DNA from: Tubulanus polymorphus | Lineage: Eukaryota; Nemertea; Palaeonemertea; Tubulaniformes; Tubulanidae | Direction of reading: 5' to 3' | Length of the DNA stretch: 64,000 nt | NCBI RefSeq assembly: GCF_964204645.1 | Contig: NC_134026.1 | Span: 27,484,650-27,548,649, forward strand | Shown: one piece after another, positions 58,534 through 64,000 of the stretch | How positions within the stretch are numbered: position 1 is the first letter of the stretch | How the letters are laid out: every line of letters starts with the position of its first letter | The notes under the pieces: generated by a model | Told to the model about the DNA's origin: nothing | Databases searched by the model: none | The model's input: only the letters and a program-made list of their open reading frames with translations | Position numbers and translations under genes: made by a program

Positions 58534-60736
58534 TTACTTTTTCGGTTGATCTTTTTTATTTTTATCATCATCTTTTTTTGCTAAGGAGCCCATTGCATTT
58601 TGTATTGCGGAACTACCAGGATCAACGCCTGGTAAATTTTCTAATACGCTTTGTAAAAATGCGGGATCGTTCATGACTTCACTATAGTCTTCCTCTTCAT
58701 CTTTTGACTGAAGTGAAACAAAATGCATACAATAGAATACATGTATATACGCTACATGCCGCTACATGCCGTTTAATATCTTGAAAATTGAATATTCAAA
58801 ATTTTACCTCGACTTTCGATGCAGTTCCAGATGCAAGTGTACTATCATCTGTTTCCATAGGGGTTGGAGCATCACTAGCTTCTAATAAACAAATCATATA
58901 TTATCATATCATCTCAGGGAGGTCCACTAATTTATGACGAGCGAATCATATCTTAATCCACTTTTAACCTACCTGAAGCTAAAGACATACGCATGGCATA
59001 TGCAATCTGTTCTTCTTCAGTCATCATACCGAGATCAGGCATAGGTTCGGAATCCTCACTCTGCATTGACATAGCAATCGCTTGTTCTAAAAGTGCTTCT
59101 TCGCCAGTACCAGGGGCTGAATTAAAATCATCGAAGTTTGAAAGATGAGACTCATCATTGATACACTGATAAAAGCGTAACTAAAAAGCATAATGGAATT
59201 GATACCTTCAGCAATAGAGGGAGTGGCAGTATCTGTGCCAGTGGCAGGTGTTACTTTTCTTGAATCTTCCTCTTGTCTCGCACGCTGTTCTTCCATCGAT
59301 ACACGTAAAGCCTAAAATGAAATGAATAAAAATTGAAATTCAGCTTCGTCAAAGGGTTATTCGATAAGATGATTCAAAAATAATGAAAATCTATAATCAA
59401 GATAGTTACCAAAGCAAGTTCAGGATCTTCATTAGGATCAACACCAAATTCAAATCCAGCACTGCTCATACCAGCAACTGGTCCGACACCATCTTCTCCC
59501 ACTACTATCGGTGAACTGATCAGTGCATCGGAGAGAAGAGGGCCAGGAGGAACGGTTACTAAATGAGAACTGAAAATAAAAACATGAGACTTATTATGTA
59601 TAATATTAATATTCATTTTTAGTTGGGCTCCAAAAACCATACTACACATACCTGGTTCCATCTTTGCCATTTATGGTGTTAATGAATGTAGTCAGTTTAT
59701 CAGTATTTACAGTCTGGAAATATAAACGTCACTTATTCTATAAACTATCAAACGATTATCTTTTGAATTAAAGAGGTTTGTATGATTTGTTCTTACCTCT
59801 TCACCAAAATTGATAACATCAACATTGACTTTCTCCTTCTTTAATCTTTTAGCTAATTTAATCAACTGTAATGAAAGGAATTTTGAAGATGAAATCAGTA
59901 TTCTTCAAGACCTATTTATGCATTGAAGCAAAAATTCATAAAAAGTCTTTGTGAATTTTTGATAGAAGTTATAAATATCTACCTCTTTCTCATCTTCAGT
60001 GATTGGACTTCCCACGAAGGCCACGATGCGCATTTTATGATTTTTTCCTTGACGATGCTTCAGTGCCAACTAAATAACGAAGAAGAAATCAAGAGAAATT
60101 AATTTTTACACTTCTATGATCTTAGATGAAAGGCTTTTAAATATAAACTTACATGAGCAATTCTAATTCCAGACATGAAACTTATTTCTCCTCTTGGTTG
60201 AACTTGATGTAATTTTGACAATACTCTTCCAGTATCAGTTGTGAGTGTACACAGGACCTCCGTACTGAAAGATCCACATGAATACAATGATAGTCATAGT
60301 TAATGACTACTAGATAGATGGGCCTAAAAAGGTATTTTTATTTTTTTACCTTGCCAAAGTCAGCAATCCAACATTGTTCTCAGGATTGGATCTGGTCTTT
60401 GAATGCGATATCAAATTCACCGCATCTTGTTGAGCTTGCAAACGAGTTGGTAAAAAGTCGCCATTTCTCATATAATCACTGTTGTCAACACTGAAACAAA
60501 ATTTCAAATTTGTATGACAGGAGTTCACTCAGACTAGATTATGACACTGCAGTTTTGACAAGGGATATACATCTTCTAAACATAATTTACATTATCGGTA
60601 CTGCAATTTCAAAGATTCTCGTAAAACCATATGATCGAATCTGTATTTAAATTTCATAAAATATGCAAATACAATGAAAAAGGATAAGAAAACGCGATTA
60701 TTTAGCTTACCAAAGGATTGTACTTTCCAGCACCAT
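58534..60736 (-). CDS. PSMD4: 26S proteasome ubiquitin receptor PSMD4 (Rpn10)
   Basis: Rpn10 sits between the lid and base of the 19S particle and captures polyubiquitinated substrates. Exons: 60736-60711, 60490-60350, 60264-60153, 60069-59983, 59865-59797, 59713-59652, 59569-59410, 59311-59206, 59116-58973, 58881-58808, 58707-58534, giving 384 aa (human 377). The N-terminal VWA domain starts '[20 protein letters not shown]' and includes '[11 protein letters not shown]' and '[11 protein letters not shown]'. Three ubiquitin-interacting motifs follow: '[15 protein letters not shown]', '[14 protein letters not shown]' and '[13 protein letters not shown]'. The end '[14 protein letters not shown]' and a Lys/Asp-rich tail are as in metazoan PSMD4. 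All domains are intact. The start codon is 348 bases from that of RCCD1 on the other strand. Confidence 0.98.
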
Positions 60737-61084
60737 CTTGAACCCGGAAGCTTATTTACCTGAGCGAGTTGGCACTTGGTGGCAGCACAATACGGTCACT
60801 AGATAATTTCTATGCACACCGCGGGCCAGCGCACTGGCGAATGAATGACTATTAATCGGCCCTCTATTAATCTTTCCAAAATCAAATCCAGCCATTTCTA
60901 TTTTTAGATACATGTGATCATGTAAATGACAGTTACATAGCACGGCCCCAATAGAAAGCTGTTTTTATCCAAAACAAACTTACAAATTTCTTTGCCGCAA
61001 GATAGCGCCAGCGGCTAGCCGTCTTAGAACGCATGATTTTTTATATATAATGATTATATTATATAGTCCGTATATATTGAAACA
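60737..61084. promoter_or_regulatory. Compact bidirectional promoter of PSMD4 and RCCD1
   Basis: Only 348 bases separate the start codons of these divergent genes, so 5' UTRs and promoter elements must share this DNA. It contains a GC-richer patch near 60810-60840 on the PSMD4 side and an AT-rich TATATA-containing patch at 61037-61080 next to the RCCD1 start. Confidence 0.75.
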
Positions 61085-62834
61085 ATGCAGACTAGATGCT
61101 ATTTATGTGGCTGTAATACTTTCAATATTTTTGACGTGAAAAATCAAGTTGACACCTCTAAAACATGCCTTAATTCGCGGTTACAATCGGTACAGCTAAT
61201 TCCATCCTCACCTGCAACAGCTAATTCTGAAGTTTCTCATGTTGATTTATCTTGGCATTCTATCATCACCTTAACTTCGGGTAAAGTATTTTACGTTGTT
61301 TTGTAGAGTATTGAGGATTAAGCCGTTTAGTATAGTATTTTGCAGTATGTATGAGAACTTGTGATTTAATGATTCTATTTTAGTAATAGATTAATGATTG
61401 ATTGATTTAATGATAGATTAATAGATTTTATAATAGATTCATGATTTAATTTTAGTAATAGATTAATGATTTACTGATTCTATTTTAATTTTTTTATTTA
61501 TTTCTATTTAATGATTCTATTTACTGATTCTATTTTGAACAAATCTTTTAACTTTTTAGACGCTGAATTGTATATAAGCGGATTCCATGGAGGAAAAGAT
61601 CACAAGGACAAATTAATTGAATCCAATGTAGATTGTTTTGATCGTTTGTGGGATTCAGTACTTTTTATAAGTAAAAATGGGAAACTACTGGTTAAACATG
61701 GAGACACTAGTATTCCAGTAGAAGTTGAATTAGCTGCTAATAACAAACTTGTCCAGATTTCATGTACAGATGAAGATACATATATTTTGACAGGTGATTA
61801 CGTATGTCCCAGCTATAAATCATTGCATTGGATTGAAAGGTTGTTGTTTGATAAATAATTGGTATAAATTTCAATAGATGAAGGATCTGTGAAAAGATGT
61901 TCCCATTCAGAAAACTGCTGGTCTGTCAACGATATGGATTTAGATTTTAAAGTAGCACAAATAGCATGTGGAAAAGAGCATACTTTGTTACTGAGTGAAA
62001 GTGGGCAGGTTTATAGTTGTGGGTCTGGAAGGTAAGAGATCCAAGTCTTTCAGTGTGTATTTCACCTTATCTTAGGACATGCCTGTAAATTATCATTGTA
62101 TCTTTTTTTCATTCCCTGAAAGTCGGGGTCAGCTTGGACATGGCGAAATAGATGTCACTGTTCAAAGTAGTCCAAAGCTAGTTGAAGATTTAGATGGTGT
62201 CAGGATGAAGCAGGTTGCTGCAGGTGGTTGGCATTCAGTTGCATTGAGTGGTAGGTACAGATTATACCACATATTCATACTAGCTCAAGGAAACATTTAC
62301 ACACTTTATTTGTTCATTATGTGAGATTCTCTGTATTATACAACATAACTCAGTATCATTTTAAAATAACTTGTCTGAATGGGTCTTTTCCAGAAATTGG
62401 TGACGTTTATATCTGGGGATGGAATGAAAGTGGTCAACTGGGATTTACAAATGATCTATCAAGTGAAGCTGTTAACTTTCTTCTTCAACCAACCTTACTC
62501 AATATCGATGGAGAAGAATCAATTCAAAAAGTAGTGTGTGGTTCAAGGCATACAGTTGCTCTAACAGGTTAAAATCGGTATCTACATGTAAATTACTTAG
62601 GTCATTTTGCGCTCGTCACCACTAGGCTAGCCTTTTTTTCACCTCATTCCAGAAAATGGAGATCTGTTCACATGGGGATGGAATAAGTACGGCCAGTTAG
62701 GACTAGGTGATCAAACTCAAAGCAATAAATGCTTTAAACCTACCAAAGTTTCACAGATTGTTATCAAAGACGAGAGACTAGTGGATATATATGCTGGAGC
62801 CTGGAACACTGCAGTTATTACCAAAATCCTTTAA
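61085..62834 (+). CDS. RCCD1: RCC1 domain-containing protein 1
   Basis: RCCD1 is a beta-propeller protein that in humans partners the KDM8 oxygenase and affects chromatin and mitotic fidelity. Exons: 61085-61280, 61560-61793, 61878-62031, 62123-62250, 62394-62567, 62653-62834, giving 355 aa (human 376). The RCC1-type repeats are clear in the C-terminal half: 'SGQVYSCGSGSRGQLGHGE', 'VAAGGWHSVALSE', 'GDVYIWGWNESGQLG', 'CGSRHTVALTE', 'GDLFTWGWNKYGQLGLGD' and 'AGAWNTAVIT'. WGWNESGQLG and AGGWHSV separate RCCD1 from other RCC1 proteins. The N-terminal half is divergent. The start codon is the first ATG in frame, after stops in the AT-rich upstream DNA. Confidence 0.93.
61363..61544. repeat. Degenerate AT-rich tandem repeat in RCCD1 intron 1
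   Basis: Repeated words such as TTTAATGATTCTATTTT and AGTAATAGATTAATGATT recur three or more times with small changes across most of the 279-base first intron. Confidence 0.75.
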
Positions 62835-63406
62835 TCTGTAAATCATGAATTTATTCTATTAAAGAAAGCATTTATATTTTATAATAAACTATCTTCATTT
62901 TGTTTATTCAATCTTTCAATATATCTGTTTAACATGGATTATTTACATAACTAGTACCGGTAATTACCATTAAGTATGAGATTTTATTGACTAGAAACAA
63001 CATTGTCATAATCACATCAGTGAAATTATGCTTGTAACAATTAAAGTACTGAATCAACTCGATAACTTGTTTGCGATCAAAAACGATGATTTCAATTAGA
63101 TTAGTTAAATAATCTCATATTTGGCACATTATTGCCTATCCTGACTAGAAAATTACGAGGATAAACAACAAAGGTATCTTGAATCGCTGTTCTCAAAAAG
63201 AATTTTACCATTTAAACTTAGATTTGGTATGTGTATGCATAAACATTTATTCATTTTATAAAGACTACACTAAAATATTATAAATGGTTTAATACCATAC
63301 ATAAAATATGATCCCTGGATTGCTAGCACTGCGTGTAGATTATTCTCAAGTTCATACAACAACGTAATTACATCTCATCGATTTCGATTTACCAAAACTT
63401 CATATT
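62835..63406. other. Convergent gap between RCCD1 and WDR91
   Basis: This 572-base gap holds the RCCD1 poly(A) signal on the plus strand and the WDR91 3' UTR on the minus strand. No gene is seen. Confidence 0.7.
62883..62888 (+). terminator. Poly(A) signal of RCCD1
   Basis: An AATAAA lies 49 bases after the RCCD1 stop codon, in the short convergent gap before WDR91. Confidence 0.75.
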
Positions 63407-64000
63407 CTATTGCTTGAGAAGTGTCGACACCATAACCTTTCCATCCATTGCTCCTGTTAAACACATTCGACAGTCTATAGCTGTTGACCAGTCTACTGTT
63501 ACTACCGGTGCCTTGTGGCCACTTAAAATCATTGTTTTCTGAGCTCCTTTTTCCCTGTCCAACTGAAATACAATACAATAAATAATATACATGTACACAT
63601 TTGTCGTATTCACTGTTGCAATCGTTTTTCTTTCTAATTCAACGAAATACATACATTGTACATTAAACCATTGGATTGAGCACAAGTTAGTACATATTGT
63701 CCTTCAGCATCAAATGCAAATAATTTTCCTTTAGGAGACTGCATTTGTTTATAGCCTCCAAAAGCAGATGCAACAAATGGTCCGGCAGCACCACTGTGGA
63801 CGCACCAGTCGCATACTTTGTTGCCTGTTTGATGTATGCTCCACTGTAAGAACTAAGAATAAAGAAAACAAGAATAATGGTTACCTGTAATTGCCGGCCC
63901 TAAGTATCAAAAGCAAGCATAAGTTCACATACCTTTCCATCTCCACCCATGCTATAACAGGTATTTTCATCAGAGCTGAACTGTACACAGTAAACCTCAC
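63407..64000 (-). CDS. WDR91: WDR91, C-terminal exons (continues beyond the right edge)
   Basis: WDR91 is a WD40 protein that binds RAB7 and lowers PI3-kinase activity during early-to-late endosome conversion. Three exons are visible: the edge exon ending at 63933 ('[20 protein letters not shown]'), 63843-63655 ('WSIHQTG', '[20 protein letters not shown]', '[16 protein letters not shown]'), and the last one, 63562-63407 ('[18 protein letters not shown]', '[11 protein letters not shown]', stop). The order and the signatures GPFVxSxxxGYKQ and [14 protein letters not shown] match the last blades of the WDR91 propeller. Phases join, and the donor after 'GLMYN' is GTATGT. The N-terminal coiled coil and the first blades lie outside the window. 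Confidence 0.94.

Overview
The window is genomic DNA of an animal, most likely an invertebrate and plausibly a lophotrochozoan (mollusc, annelid or brachiopod type) or an invertebrate deuterostome. The genes are split by many short-to-medium GT...AG introns in AT-rich DNA. The gene set (ZnT7, vasculin, TMEM69, RAB23, USP14, FAM110, adducin, PSMD4, RCCD1, WDR91) is that of a bilaterian that keeps genes many insects and nematodes lack. I saw no bacterial genes, operons, CRISPR arrays or virus-like reading frames. The species cannot be fixed from the sequence alone.

Layout. 1-2050 (+): last exons of a coronin-like gene, with three alternative coiled-coil tails. 4206-7020 (+): SLC30A7 zinc transporter. 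12041-15264 (-): GPBP1/vasculin. 17022-17786 (+): TMEM69. 18559-21627 (-): RAB23. 23251-27499 (+): USP14. 32093-34917 (-): a FAM110 gene, with an orphan candidate exon at 29461-29595. 37525-38277 (-): a two-exon NEDD8-type E2 (UBE2M/UBE2F-like). 39600-54427 (+): adducin, the largest gene, with more than 20 exons. 58534-60736 (-): PSMD4/Rpn10. 61085-62834 (+): RCCD1. 63407 to the right edge (-): the 3' end of WDR91. The exon models for the complete genes were assembled by hand. In each case the summed coding length is a multiple of three, and the exon phases join.

Four pairs are head to head: GPBP1/TMEM69, RAB23/USP14, the E2/adducin, and PSMD4/RCCD1. In the last pair only 348 bases separate the start codons. 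The genes do not form one pathway. Membrane trafficking and ubiquitin or proteasome roles recur (RAB23, WDR91; USP14, PSMD4, the E2), but this looks like ordinary animal gene order. USP14 and PSMD4 do both act at the 26S proteasome.

The most notable structure is in adducin. Two homologous 158-base exons encode alternative versions of the same part of the head domain and are separated by only 29 bases. That gap is too short for normal splicing, so the pair should be mutually exclusive. The adducin tail carries a run of frame-neutral cassette exons, including candidate 9-base and 6-base microexons. The coronin-like gene shows a similar multiplication of alternative terminal exons. Three short inverted-repeat elements (MITE type) lie at 8265-8414, 30959-31202 and 51157-51480.
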